Source: Rhizobium lentis (lineage in GTDB: Bacteria; Pseudomonadota; Alphaproteobacteria; Rhizobiales; Rhizobiaceae). From it: a stretch of DNA of 64,000 nt. The notes beneath the pieces are model-generated. The model made no database searches. It saw only the letters and a list, made by a program, of their open reading frames with translations, and had not been told where the DNA came from. Shown piece by piece: positions 50,717 through 58,696 of this stretch. The position numbers and the translations under genes are program-made. Position 1 is the first letter of the stretch; the number at the start of each line of letters is the position of its first letter. The stretch covers positions 1-64,000 of the forward strand of contig NZ_JACHBD010000015.1 in NCBI RefSeq assembly GCF_014200175.1. The letters run 5' to 3'.

Positions 50717-51169
50717 ATGAGTCACCTGATCTTCAATCAACCATCCGAGGACAAGTCGGCGTTGGAAGACGCCGGCGATTTCACGCCGCGTTTTGACGAT
50801 CGCGGCCTGATCACCGCGATCGTCACCGACGCCGGCGACGGCGAACTGCTGATGGTGGCGCATATGAACGCTCAGGCGCTGGCGCTGACCATCCAGACCG
50901 GCACCGCCCATTATTTCAGCCGCTCGCGCGGCAAAATCTGGAAGAAGGGCGAGACCTCGGGCAACCTTCAGACGGTGAAGGAAATTCGCACCGATTGCGA
51001 TCAGGACGCCATCTGGCTGAAGGTCGAGGTCGCCGGCCATGACGCCACCTGTCACACCGGCCGCCGTTCCTGCTTCTACCGGACGGTCACGCTGCAGGAA
51101 GGGAAGCCGATGCTCGACATCGTTGACGACGAGCGTCATTTCGATCCGCAGGACATCTACGGAAAATAG
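50717..51169 (+). CDS. hisI: Phosphoribosyl-AMP cyclohydrolase
   Basis: This 150-residue enzyme catalyses the third step of histidine synthesis. Motifs: 'LLMVAHMNAQALALTIQTG', 'HYFSRSRGKIWKKGETSGN', 'EIRTDCDQDAIWLKVE' (metal-binding Asp-Cys-Asp) and 'ATCHTGRRSCFYRTV' (Cys ligands). It is monofunctional, without the HisE domain, as is usual in alphaproteobacteria. Good site CAGGAGGCCGCG upstream. Likely co-transcribed with folE. Confidence 0.96.
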   Translation: MSHLIFNQPSEDKSALEDAGDFTPRFDDRGLITAIVTDAGDGELLMVAHMNAQALALTIQTGTAHYFSRSRGKIWKKGETSGNLQTVKEIRTDCDQDAIWLKVEVAGHDATCHTGRRSCFYRTVTLQEGKPMLDIVDDERHFDPQDIYGK

Positions 51170-51285
51170 GTCGAACTTTCCCGGCATCTGCCCCTTATTG
51201 TGCCAGAAACCGCTTCTATATACCATTTGGCAACTGATCGGCCACATTGTGTGACATAAGTGTTCTACTGGGAGGGGAGAGCGCA

Positions 51286-52248
51286 ATGCTGAACTGGAGT
51301 CTGCATCGTCAAAGCGCTGAAGGCGAAGGTTCCGGTTCCGGCATGCCAACGATACTCGAGACAATTCCTTCTCCTGCGCCTGCCAAGAAAATCAAGATCG
51401 CGCTCGCGCTCGGCGGCGGCGCGGCCCGCGGCTGGGCTCATATCGGCGTATTGCGTGCCCTTGACGAAGCCGGGGTCGAAATCGGCATGATCGCCGGCAC
51501 GTCGATCGGCGCGCTGGTCGGCGGCTGCTATCTTGCCGGCAAACTCGACGAACTCGAAACCTTCGCGCGTTCGCTGACCATGCGCCGGATCGCAAGCCTG
51601 CTCGATCTGACCATCGGCGGCAGCGGCCTGTTCGGCGGCATGCGGCTGACCAAGCGTATGCAGGAGCATCTCGAAGGCCTCAATGTAGAGGATCTGGACC
51701 GGCCTTTCGTCGCGGTCGCCGCCGAGGTCAATACCGGCCACGAGGTCTGGATCGCCAATGGTTCACTGATCACGGCGCTGCGCGCTTCCTATGCCCTGCC
51801 CGGCATCTTCGAACCGGTGCGCAGCAATCACCGCACGCTGGTCGACGGCGCGCTGGTCAATCCCGTTCCCGTCTCCGTTTGCCGCGCCTATGAGCAGCCG
51901 CTGGTCGTCGCGGTCAATCTCAATTACGACCTCTACGGCCGCTCGGCCGTCGTCCGGCACAATGCCAGCCTCTCGCCGCAGGAAGTGCAGAAACAGGAAG
52001 AGGCGCCCTACGCCCGCCTCGGCATGACCGGCGTCATGGTGCAGGCTTTCAACATCATTCAAGACAGGATTGCCCGCGCCCGCCTTGCCGGCGATCCGCC
52101 CGACATTTCGCTGCAGCCGCGCCTCAGCTATATCGGCCTTTCAGAATTCCACCGGGCCGGTGAGGCGATCGAACGCGGCTACGAGGAAGCCAGAGCCAGG
52201 CTTCCCGAGATCAAGCGCATGCAGGAAGTCTACGCCAGCGCTCCATGA
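51286..52248 (+). CDS. Patatin-like phospholipase (RssA-type)
   Basis: This 320-residue serine hydrolase has the patatin fold: oxyanion loop 'LALGGGAARGWAHIGVLRALDEAG', nucleophile 'IAGTSIGALVGGCYLAGK' and catalytic Asp in 'LVDGALVNPVPV'. The dyad Ser-Asp is complete. No signal peptide, so it acts in the cytosol or at the inner membrane on lipids; the substrate is unknown. It starts at 51286 after a very strong GGGAGGGGAG site. It follows hisI at 116 bases, a conserved rhizobial order. Confidence 0.9.
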   Translation: MLNWSLHRQSAEGEGSGSGMPTILETIPSPAPAKKIKIALALGGGAARGWAHIGVLRALDEAGVEIGMIAGTSIGALVGGCYLAGKLDELETFARSLTMRRIASLLDLTIGGSGLFGGMRLTKRMQEHLEGLNVEDLDRPFVAVAAEVNTGHEVWIANGSLITALRASYALPGIFEPVRSNHRTLVDGALVNPVPVSVCRAYEQPLVVAVNLNYDLYGRSAVVRHNASLSPQEVQKQEEAPYARLGMTGVMVQAFNIIQDRIARARLAGDPPDISLQPRLSYIGLSEFHRAGEAIERGYEEARARLPEIKRMQEVYASAP

Positions 52249-52307
52249 GGCGTCGTCCCGCAACAGGCAGCTCGGCACGACGGCATCGTTCGGACCAATC
52301 GGCAAGT

Positions 52308-52742
52308 TCAGCCGGCAATATAGGCCTTGATATCCTCGGCCTCGCGCTCGACTTCGGCAATCCGCGATTTCACCACGTCGCCGATCGAAATGATGCCGGC
52401 AAGCTTGCCATTTCTTTCCACCGGCACGTGACGGAAACGGCGGCTGGTCATCAGTTCCATCAATTCGTTAACGGTCGTCTCCTCATGGCACCGATAGACC
52501 TTTGCGGTCATGACCTGGCCGAGTGTCTGATCGAGGCCGTCCTTGCCGTGTTTGGCGATGGCATGCACGAGATCGCGCTCGGTGAACATGCCCGAAATCC
52601 GATTCTCCATGCCGACGACGACGATGGCGCCGATCTTTTTCTTGCTCAGGATGACGGCTGCCTCGGCGACGGTCGTGTTGGGCCCGGCGGTAATGACGTC
52701 CCTGCCCTTTAGGTCGAGGATTGCTTTGACTGAACTGGTCAT
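52308..52742 (-). CDS. Tandem CBS-domain protein
   Basis: This 144-residue protein consists of two CBS domains ('DVITAGPNTTVAEAAVILSKKKIGAIVVVG', with 'GMFTERDLVHAIA', and 'YRCHEETTVNELMELMTSRRFRHVPVE', with 'GIISIGDVVKSRI'). Such Bateman modules bind AMP, ATP or SAM and act as energy sensors for partner proteins. Here it stands alone, so the partner is unknown. It is convergent with the patatin gene. A GGAGGTTCGA site precedes the ATG. Confidence 0.92.
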   Translation of the reverse strand: MTSSVKAILDLKGRDVITAGPNTTVAEAAVILSKKKIGAIVVVGMENRISGMFTERDLVHAIAKHGKDGLDQTLGQVMTAKVYRCHEETTVNELMELMTSRRFRHVPVERNGKLAGIISIGDVVKSRIAEVEREAEDIKAYIAG

Positions 52743-52837
52743 TCGAACCTCCTATGTCGAAACTGTAACGCTTGTCACAGCTATCCGCGACGGTTTCTCC
52801 CCCCGATCGCGAATGGTTCGATGGTGCACTGCCCCGC

Positions 52838-53626
52838 TCAGGATTGCAACACATCCTTCTCCGCTTCGGTTGGTTCCTCGGGCGGCTGCGGTGGCCGGTC
52901 AAACAGCGAAAATAGAAAGAAGCCGAAGACGAAGCCGCCGATATGCGCGTCCCAGGCAATCTCCTGATCGCTGTCGCCGACGAGCGGGATGCCGACGGCG
53001 ATCAGAGCGTTGCCAACCAGCCAGAGCAGCATGAAGATGACGACGGTCCGGTTCAGCAGCGCCTCGACAATGGATAGCCGGGCATTGAGATGCGCCGCCA
53101 GCATTGGACGTCGCTCAGCGGGAAAGGCGAAGCGGCAGGCCGCCCCCATCAGCCCGGAAATGACTCCGGACGCGCCGATCAGCAGCGACACGTCTCCCCA
53201 GTTGAGCACCGCGTGCAGAGCGGCGGAGGCAGTGGCGGAAAACAGCCAGAACCACACGAATCGCGATGTCCCGATACGGCGCACCACAGGCGCGCCGAAG
53301 GCCATCAGCCAGAAGGCGTTAAAGACGATGTGCTGGACGCTGCCGTGCAGCAGCGAATAGGTGGCCGGCGTCCAGAACAGCTCGAAACCCTGCTGCGACA
53401 GTGGAATCACGTAGCGGGCGGGAACGAAGCCAAAGGTGAGGAGCAGCCAGTTGACAGCATCGTCTGACAGGACGAGCGCCTGCACCGCATAGATGACGAC
53501 AAGCAGGCAAAGGCTGAAAAACAGCGCCGGTGGGAGGTTGAAGACCGGTACGCTCGGGGGCCGCGCCGGCGGCTGGGCCTCAAAAGGTTCGGGCACCTTC
53601 TGCGGCTCGCCCGTCTGCTCATTCAT
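52838..53626 (-). CDS. Rhomboid-family intramembrane serine protease
   Basis: This 262-residue protein has a Pro-rich cytosolic lead and about six transmembrane helices. The rhomboid nucleophile motif is 'LIGASGVISGLMGA' (GxSG), the catalytic His lies in 'WDAHIGGFVFGFF', and the Asn/His-containing helix 2 is 'YSLLHGSVQHIVFNAFWLMAFGAPV'. The catalytic dyad is intact, so it should cleave membrane proteins within the bilayer. Natural substrate unknown. Met at 53626 is preferred over 53656. Confidence 0.9.
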   Translation of the reverse strand: MNEQTGEPQKVPEPFEAQPPARPPSVPVFNLPPALFFSLCLLVVIYAVQALVLSDDAVNWLLLTFGFVPARYVIPLSQQGFELFWTPATYSLLHGSVQHIVFNAFWLMAFGAPVVRRIGTSRFVWFWLFSATASAALHAVLNWGDVSLLIGASGVISGLMGAACRFAFPAERRPMLAAHLNARLSIVEALLNRTVVIFMLLWLVGNALIAVGIPLVGDSDQEIAWDAHIGGFVFGFFLFSLFDRPPQPPEEPTEAEKDVLQS

Positions 53627-53671
53627 CTGTGTTCGCCTCGTTGTGGTCTCAGCCATACAGGAGCGATGGTC

Positions 53672-53800
53672 AAAAAAAAAGCCGCCCGAAAGGTCGGACG
53701 GCGTACCGGGAACACTGAGGAAAGATCTCGGCCCGGGCAGGTTGTGCAGAACTTCGAAAGTCGAAGTGATGGCGCGACAGTGCCACGACAGACGCCACGC
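53672..53800 (-). ncRNA. Candidate small RNA with intrinsic terminator
   Basis: A clear Rho-independent terminator on the minus strand (stem GCCGTCC/GGGCGGC at 53681-53702, then nine T residues at 53672-53680) has no protein-coding gene upstream of it on that strand. Just before it lie a hairpin ACTTCGA-CTT-TCGAAGT (about 53752-53768) and an unpaired CUUUCCUCAG-like stretch that could pair with ribosome-binding sites. The 5' end is not defined and the limit near 53800 is a guess. A terminator of the rhomboid gene is excluded, because that gene runs away from it. Confidence 0.45.
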
Positions 53801-53919
53801 CTCAACCGAAACTCTTTCTTAACCTTAACGGCCGGGATTTGGCATGAAATCCGCAAGGTAGAAGCTGTAAGGGCAATGAGTGCCCGCAAATGCTCCGGAA
53901 TGGGACAGGTTGGTGTGAA

Positions 53920-54534
53920 ATGCGTGTGCAAACGACCATCGAAATTTTTGACTATTGGAACCGTATCCGCGGCGCCGCCGACGCGCCGCTGAAATCCCAG
54001 GTCGAACCGTCCGCCGTACCTCATCTACTGCAAAGTCTCTTCATCCTCGAGGCGCGCGAGGACGGAGACATCGTTTTCCGGCTCGCCGGCACCCGCATCT
54101 GCGATCTCTTTGGCCGGGACCTGCGCGGCGAGCGCTTTTCATCGCTCTGGGCGCATGGCCAGCACGCGGATATCGAACGCACCGCGATGGGTGTCATGGA
54201 CCACGCCATGCCGGCCCTGTTCAATGCCACCGGCTACAGCACCGTCGGGCACCAGGCCTCCTTCGAGATCATCATGATGCCGCTGCGATCGTCGCACGGT
54301 GCTTGCGACCGGGTGCTCGGCGCGATCGCGCCGGTGGCGGCTGCAAGCTGGCTGGAGATCGTGCCACTCGAATTCCTAGCGCTCGACCGCAGCCGCCTCC
54401 TGCCGGAAAAATCCAGCAAGGTCACGCCGGCCGAACTGCGCCCGATCAACGAGATCGTCGCGGGAAAAAGCATCGGGTTCGGCCAAGCCATGCGCCGCGT
54501 GGTGTCGCAGCTCCTGAGTGCCGAGGCGCGCTGA
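53920..54534 (+). CDS. PAS-domain protein (PAS_5 family)
   Basis: This 204-residue protein matches the PAS_5 family: 'EIFDYWNRIRGAADAPLKSQVEP', 'LFILEAREDGDIVFRLAGTRICDLFGRDLRGERF' (quoted as landmark) and 'SFEIIMMPLRSSHG'. It has a single sensor-like PAS fold and no output domain, so it must work through partner proteins. Start at 53920. A PilZ-domain gene follows after 124 bases on the same strand, suggesting a link to cyclic-di-GMP or cell-surface control, but this is inference. Confidence 0.85.
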   Translation: MRVQTTIEIFDYWNRIRGAADAPLKSQVEPSAVPHLLQSLFILEAREDGDIVFRLAGTRICDLFGRDLRGERFSSLWAHGQHADIERTAMGVMDHAMPALFNATGYSTVGHQASFEIIMMPLRSSHGACDRVLGAIAPVAAASWLEIVPLEFLALDRSRLLPEKSSKVTPAELRPINEIVAGKSIGFGQAMRRVVSQLLSAEAR

Positions 54535-54658
54535 GCGTCTCGTTTCAGGACCGCGGCCATACTCGTTTTCGGCTATGTCGGCGGGCGCCGAGACAACCTT
54601 CTGTTAATGGATTGGGGATAAAGATTGGCCTCTGAGATTTTCATGAAGAAGCCTTTTG

Positions 54659-55270
54659 ATGCACTCGTTCCAGCCAGCTCAGACGCAAAGACCTGCGCCG
54701 CGCCCTGAACAAGGCGTTTTCCAGCGTGTGCCGATCAATATGCAGGGCCGGCTGATGCTTGCGAACTACGAGGAGTTTGAATGCATCGTGATCGACATGT
54801 CGCCCGGCGATATGTACGTCATCTGCTCCGGCCGGCCGCGCGCAAATGAACGCGTCGTCGCCTATATCGACCATCTCGGGCGTGTCGAAGGTTATGTCCA
54901 GACAATCGACGGTCGCGGCTTCACCATGTCGATCAACGCCACCGAACGGAAGCGCGAAAAGCTCGCCGCCCAGCTCACCTGGCTTGCCAACAAGCACGAG
55001 CTCGGCCTGCCGGAAGATCGGCGCCACGACCGCCTGACGCCGCGCGATACGAAGACCGAGCTCACGTTGGATGACGGCACGCGCTATGACTGCCGCATCA
55101 TGGACCTTTCGCTGTCGGGCGCTGCCATCGACGTCGAGATGCGTCCTTCCATCGGAACGGCGGTGCGTCTCGGCAATATGCGCGGCCGTGTCGTGCGCCA
55201 TTTCGTCGAAGGCGTGGCGATCGAATTCCTGTCGATCCAGTCCCGCGAGACGCTGCGGGAATTCCTTTAA
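54659..55270 (+). CDS. PilZ-domain protein with two PilZ-like modules
   Basis: This 203-residue protein has a first PilZ-like beta barrel at about 18-95 ('FQRVPINMQGRLML', 'VIDMSPGDMYVIC') and a second at about 115-203 with the c-di-GMP motif RxxxR in 'EDRRHDRLTPRD' and DxSxxG in 'IMDLSLSGAAIDV'. Only the second module has the full binding signature. It likely binds c-di-GMP and relays the signal to an unknown target. Start at the ATG at 54659; TTG at 54656 is the alternative. Confidence 0.88.
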   Translation: MHSFQPAQTQRPAPRPEQGVFQRVPINMQGRLMLANYEEFECIVIDMSPGDMYVICSGRPRANERVVAYIDHLGRVEGYVQTIDGRGFTMSINATERKREKLAAQLTWLANKHELGLPEDRRHDRLTPRDTKTELTLDDGTRYDCRIMDLSLSGAAIDVEMRPSIGTAVRLGNMRGRVVRHFVEGVAIEFLSIQSRETLREFL

Positions 55271-55645
55271 CAGGCTGGTGCGAAACCTCCTGCCCTTCCC
55301 AATCTCCGCAGCAGTGCATTCTCGACGGACTTCCACCGACGACGCTTTCGAGGTCCGGCGGGCTCCCGGTCTGGTCGCGTTGAAGACACCTGCGCCTCGC
55401 GTCAATAGACCTGCAAGCGGCAACAAATCCGGCTTTGGAAGGCACGCTTGGAGTGCTGCCGCAGGTGGTTCCACCGATTAACCGCTAATATTATGGGTGG
55501 AACAAGTTGCGACAAGGATCGTCGCCAAGCAGGTGGCATAAAATCGTGCAGTGATTTTGCGTCCGCCGCGTCACGCGCCACCCGTCTTCCCTTTGTCAGC
55601 GATGTAATGGATAAGGGGCCGCCCGACCGAAAGTGGACCGAACCG
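55271..55645. other. Intergenic region upstream of the prolyl aminopeptidase gene
   Basis: No convincing gene is visible. GTTCCACC (55468-55475) and GGTGGAAC (55496-55503) form a spaced dyad over an AT-rich core (ATTAACCGCTAATATTATG) that may be an operator or part of a promoter. Confidence 0.4.
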
Positions 55646-56620
55646 ATGGCAGCTCTCTACCCGGAAATCGAACCCTATGATCACGGCCTGCTCGATACCG
55701 GCGACGGCAACCTGATCTATTGGGAAGCCTGCGGCAACCCGACGGGACGGCCGGCACTCGTCCTGCACGGCGGCCCGGGTTCAGGCTGTTCGACCGCGGC
55801 GCGCCGCCAGTTCGATCCGGAGGCCTATCGGATCATCCTCTTCGACCAGCGCAATTGCGGCCGGAGTCTGCCGAGTGCCGCAGATCCCGAAACCGATCTC
55901 TCCCTCAATACGACTTGGCATCTCGTCGCCGATATCGAGAAGCTGCGGCTGCTTCTCGGCATCGACAGGTGGCTGCTTTTCGGTAACTCCTGGGGCTCGA
56001 CGCTGACACTCGCCTATGCCGAAACGCATCCGCAGCGCGTCACGGCGATTGTCATATCGGGCGTGACCACCACGCGGCGATCGGAAATCGACTGGCTTTG
56101 CCGCGGCATGGCGCCGCTTTTTCCGGAAGAATGGCACCGTTTCCATCAGGGAATCCCCTCCGGCGCGCGAGAGCTGGGCGAGGACATAGTCAGCGCCTAT
56201 CACCGCCTCCTCAACGATCCGGATCCTGAAACGCGTCTCAAGGCGGCGCGAGACTGGCATGATTGGGAAGCAGCCTCGATCCTGCTCGCCGATCCGGGAG
56301 GACTGCCGCGCCGCTGGGCCGATCCGGCTTATGTGCTGACGCGCGCCCGCATCATCACCCACTATTTCGTCAACGGCGCCTGGCTGGAGGATGGCGTGCT
56401 CTTGAAGAACGCCGCGCGGCTTGCCGACATTCCCGGCATCCTGTTGCAGGGACGGTTCGATATCGAGGCGCCGCTCGTCACCGCCTGGGAACTGGCCCGC
56501 GCCTGGCCGCAAAGCGAGCTCGAACTCCTTCCGCACGCTTCCCATTCCATTGCAAACCCCGATATGAGCGCGGCAATCGTCGCCGCCACCGATCGATTTC
56601 GCGATTTTCCGCAAAAATAA
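55646..56620 (+). CDS. pip: Prolyl aminopeptidase (proline iminopeptidase)
   Basis: This alpha/beta-hydrolase of about 324 residues removes N-terminal proline from peptides. Family motifs: 'YPEIEPYDHGLLDTGDG', oxyanion loop 'LVLHGGPGSGCS', 'ILFDQRNCGRSLP', nucleophile 'LFGNSWGSTLTLAYAETHP', acid in 'LLQGRFDIEAP' and His in 'LPHASHSI'. Triad complete. The start at 55646 gives the usual N terminus; Met at 55607 would add 13 residues. No peptide transporter is nearby. Confidence 0.92.
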   Translation: MAALYPEIEPYDHGLLDTGDGNLIYWEACGNPTGRPALVLHGGPGSGCSTAARRQFDPEAYRIILFDQRNCGRSLPSAADPETDLSLNTTWHLVADIEKLRLLLGIDRWLLFGNSWGSTLTLAYAETHPQRVTAIVISGVTTTRRSEIDWLCRGMAPLFPEEWHRFHQGIPSGARELGEDIVSAYHRLLNDPDPETRLKAARDWHDWEAASILLADPGGLPRRWADPAYVLTRARIITHYFVNGAWLEDGVLLKNAARLADIPGILLQGRFDIEAPLVTAWELARAWPQSELELLPHASHSIANPDMSAAIVAATDRFRDFPQK

Positions 56621-56972
56621 TCTTCATGCCGAACCCCGGAATCCGAGCGATATTCTGCGTTCGGCCCGTTCCAACCGGCCGATTCCACCGGCATCGCCGC
56701 CGCGAGCATCACGCCGCAGCGCCGCCGGCGTTTATCCGGCTCAGCGAAAACTCTTAACGCCGCGACCGGAGCACGGGCTTTCCCGGGGCGAAGTCCTTGT
56801 CGCATCCACTACAATTTTAATCGACTTCGACACAAATACGTGGCGAATTTTATTCGTATTCGAGCCAAGTTTTATCGGCATTTGATTCAACTAAGCCTTT
56901 AATTCTACTGCGTAATTTTGCGCGAGATAAAAACGTCTGTGCCATTGTCGCCTCAACTTAGGGGAGACGGCA
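56621..56972. other. AT-rich regulatory region before the cysteine-protease gene
   Basis: No gene is seen. The last 170 bases are much richer in A/T than the genome average. They contain the dyads AATACG...CGTATT and CGAAT-TTT-ATTCG near 56836-56862, suitable as regulator sites for the gene at 56973. Confidence 0.4.
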
Positions 56973-57578
56973 ATGACGACTGCGAATATCCTGAAAGGCG
57001 GCCTTCTGGCCGGTGTCTTTGCGATGACCATGGCGGGCTCTGGCCAGGCGATGCCCGCCAGCATGGCGCTGGCAGGCAATGCCAGCCCGCCGATCGGACA
57101 TTATGAATTCTGCAAGGCCAACCCGAAGGAATGCGCCTATGCCGGAGGCGATGCCGGACCGGCCATCCTCACAGAGGATCGCTGGAAGGAAATCCTCAAG
57201 GTCAATTACACCGTCAATTCGTCGATCCAGCCGGAAACGGATGAGCAGATCTACGGCGTCGAAGAGCGCTGGGCCTATCCGACCAGCGTCGGCGACTGCG
57301 AGGATTACGCCCTGCTGAAGCGCAAGATGCTGATCGAGGATGGCTTCTCGCCATCCGACACGCTGATCACCGTCGTGCTGCAGCCGAACGGCGAAGGCCA
57401 CGCCGTATTGACGGTGCGCACCGATCACGGAGACTTCATCCTCGACAATATGCGCAACAAAGTGCTGCTGTGGTCGGACACCGAATACACCTATCTGAAG
57501 CGCCAGTCCGCCGACGATCCGGCCCGCTGGTCGAAGCTTCAGGACGGCCGCACCGTCGCGGTGGGCAGCGTCAAATAG
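56973..57578 (+). CDS. Periplasmic transglutaminase-like cysteine protease (BTLCP/LapG-type)
   Basis: This 201-residue protein has a signal peptide (ILKGGLLAGVFAMTMAGSGQA-MP) and the BTLCP family core: catalytic Cys in 'TSVGDCEDYALLKRKML', His in 'GEGHAVLTVRTDHGDF' and Asp in 'ILDNMRNKV'. The family includes LapG, which clips large adhesins from the surface when c-di-GMP falls. No LapD homologue or adhesin lies next to it, so a LapG role is only suggested by family. A GGGGAGACGGCA site precedes the ATG, and a strong terminator follows. Confidence 0.88.
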   Translation: MTTANILKGGLLAGVFAMTMAGSGQAMPASMALAGNASPPIGHYEFCKANPKECAYAGGDAGPAILTEDRWKEILKVNYTVNSSIQPETDEQIYGVEERWAYPTSVGDCEDYALLKRKMLIEDGFSPSDTLITVVLQPNGEGHAVLTVRTDHGDFILDNMRNKVLLWSDTEYTYLKRQSADDPARWSKLQDGRTVAVGSVK

Positions 57579-57654
57579 CAGCATAACTTGCCGGCCGAGC
57601 CGGCGCTGGCTTCGGCCCGGTCAGTCCCCGCATCCCGTCCCGACCGGTGCCCAA

Positions 57655-57694
57655 GAGCCGTTCCTGCTGTCCCGGGAACGGCTCGCTTCATTTT
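57655..57694 (+). terminator. Intrinsic terminator after the cysteine-protease gene
   Basis: GAGCCGTTCC (57655-57664) pairs perfectly with GGAACGGCTC (57675-57684); the downstream sequence CTTCATTTTA provides a weak T-rich tract. Confidence 0.65.
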
Positions 57695-57792
57695 AGGCCG
57701 AGGCGACGGCTTCCGACCCTGAGATCTTAGCGAAGTATTAACCCTGCCGGTCTGATCATGCCGATCAGATTCATCATCGGCACCGGCGGCTC

Positions 57793-58578
57793 ATGTTCTT
57801 CCTGCGGCGGACCGAAACCCGACGAGCCGCCATGAGCCATACCGCGCAAAGCGTCCCCGACGAGCAGCCGCTGCTTTCCATGGGGTTTCTCCTCCGCACG
57901 ACGGCGGTGATCGCCGTCCTGGCGGTCCTGACGGTCGCCCTCAGCATCGGCGGCCGTTGGTTCGGCCGGCACATCTCCCTTGCCGGCAACACCGACAGCA
58001 CAGCTGAAATCACACTGACCATCGGCCGCGACACCGTGAAACTCCCCGAAAATGCCATCCGCTTCCCGAGTCAGCGGCATGACGGTGCGGCCGAGCGCGT
58101 CGATCTTTACCTCGCCTGGCCTGACATGCGGGGTTACAGCAAGGGCAACCATTTGCGATTCGACGACGTCGTCCAATCCTCCGGGCTGATCTTCATGCAG
58201 ATCGCCCAGAGCACCATGTCGCGCGACATGTCCGGCCGGCTGGAGCCGATCTATTCGCATCTGATCGAAGGGCCGGCCGAGGCTTTTCGCGACGGATTGA
58301 CGCTGCACCGTTTTCGCGCCGACGCCGGTTACGGCGACGAAGTGCTGCTGACGGCACCCGTCAAAGGCGGACCGGACTACGTCGTACGCTGCATATTGCC
58401 GTCAACCCCGGACAAGGCGGCAAGCGGTGATTGCCAGCGAGATATCAAGGTCGGCAAGGATCTCAGCGTGCTCTACCGCTTCTCCAGCAGCCATCTCGAC
58501 GATTGGGAACATATTGATGCCGCGATCCGCACCTTTGTGGAGGCGCGTCTTATGAACCGTTCTGCGACAGGTGCCTAA
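57793..58578 (+). CDS. Single-span membrane protein of unknown function
   Basis: This 261-residue protein has a cytosolic N-terminal tail, one membrane helix ('TTAVIAVLAVLTVALSIGG') and a periplasmic domain of about 200 residues. The domain contains a recurrent pattern seen in rhizobial homologues ('TLTIGRDTVKLPENAIRFP', 'RVDLYLAWPDMRGYS') and two cysteines (RCILP, DCQRD) that could form a disulfide. No catalytic motif is seen. ATG at 57793 or at 57832 is possible. It precedes a D,D-carboxypeptidase gene, so a cell-envelope role is plausible but not shown. Confidence 0.65.
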   Translation: MFFLRRTETRRAAMSHTAQSVPDEQPLLSMGFLLRTTAVIAVLAVLTVALSIGGRWFGRHISLAGNTDSTAEITLTIGRDTVKLPENAIRFPSQRHDGAAERVDLYLAWPDMRGYSKGNHLRFDDVVQSSGLIFMQIAQSTMSRDMSGRLEPIYSHLIEGPAEAFRDGLTLHRFRADAGYGDEVLLTAPVKGGPDYVVRCILPSTPDKAASGDCQRDIKVGKDLSVLYRFSSSHLDDWEHIDAAIRTFVEARLMNRSATGA

Positions 58579-58696
58579 AATACTTCCGGAAGGTGAGTGA
58601 AACGATTCATCATAAACGGATTGGTAACGCTGAATCGGTAATTTTAAAAGACGAGCTGTGCGGCGGGGGGTGTGCGGTTCCTGCCCAATATCTGAA

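Noticed and set aside
49763..51364. Minus-strand frame of about 533 codons covering folE and hisI
   Set aside because: Antisense to two well-supported enzymes with intact active sites; no motif or ribosome-binding site of its own.
53841..53858. Sigma-54-like TGGCAT-N-CCGC motif before the PAS gene
   Set aside because: The -24 half is acceptable, but the -12 half lacks the TTGC core, so it is probably chance.
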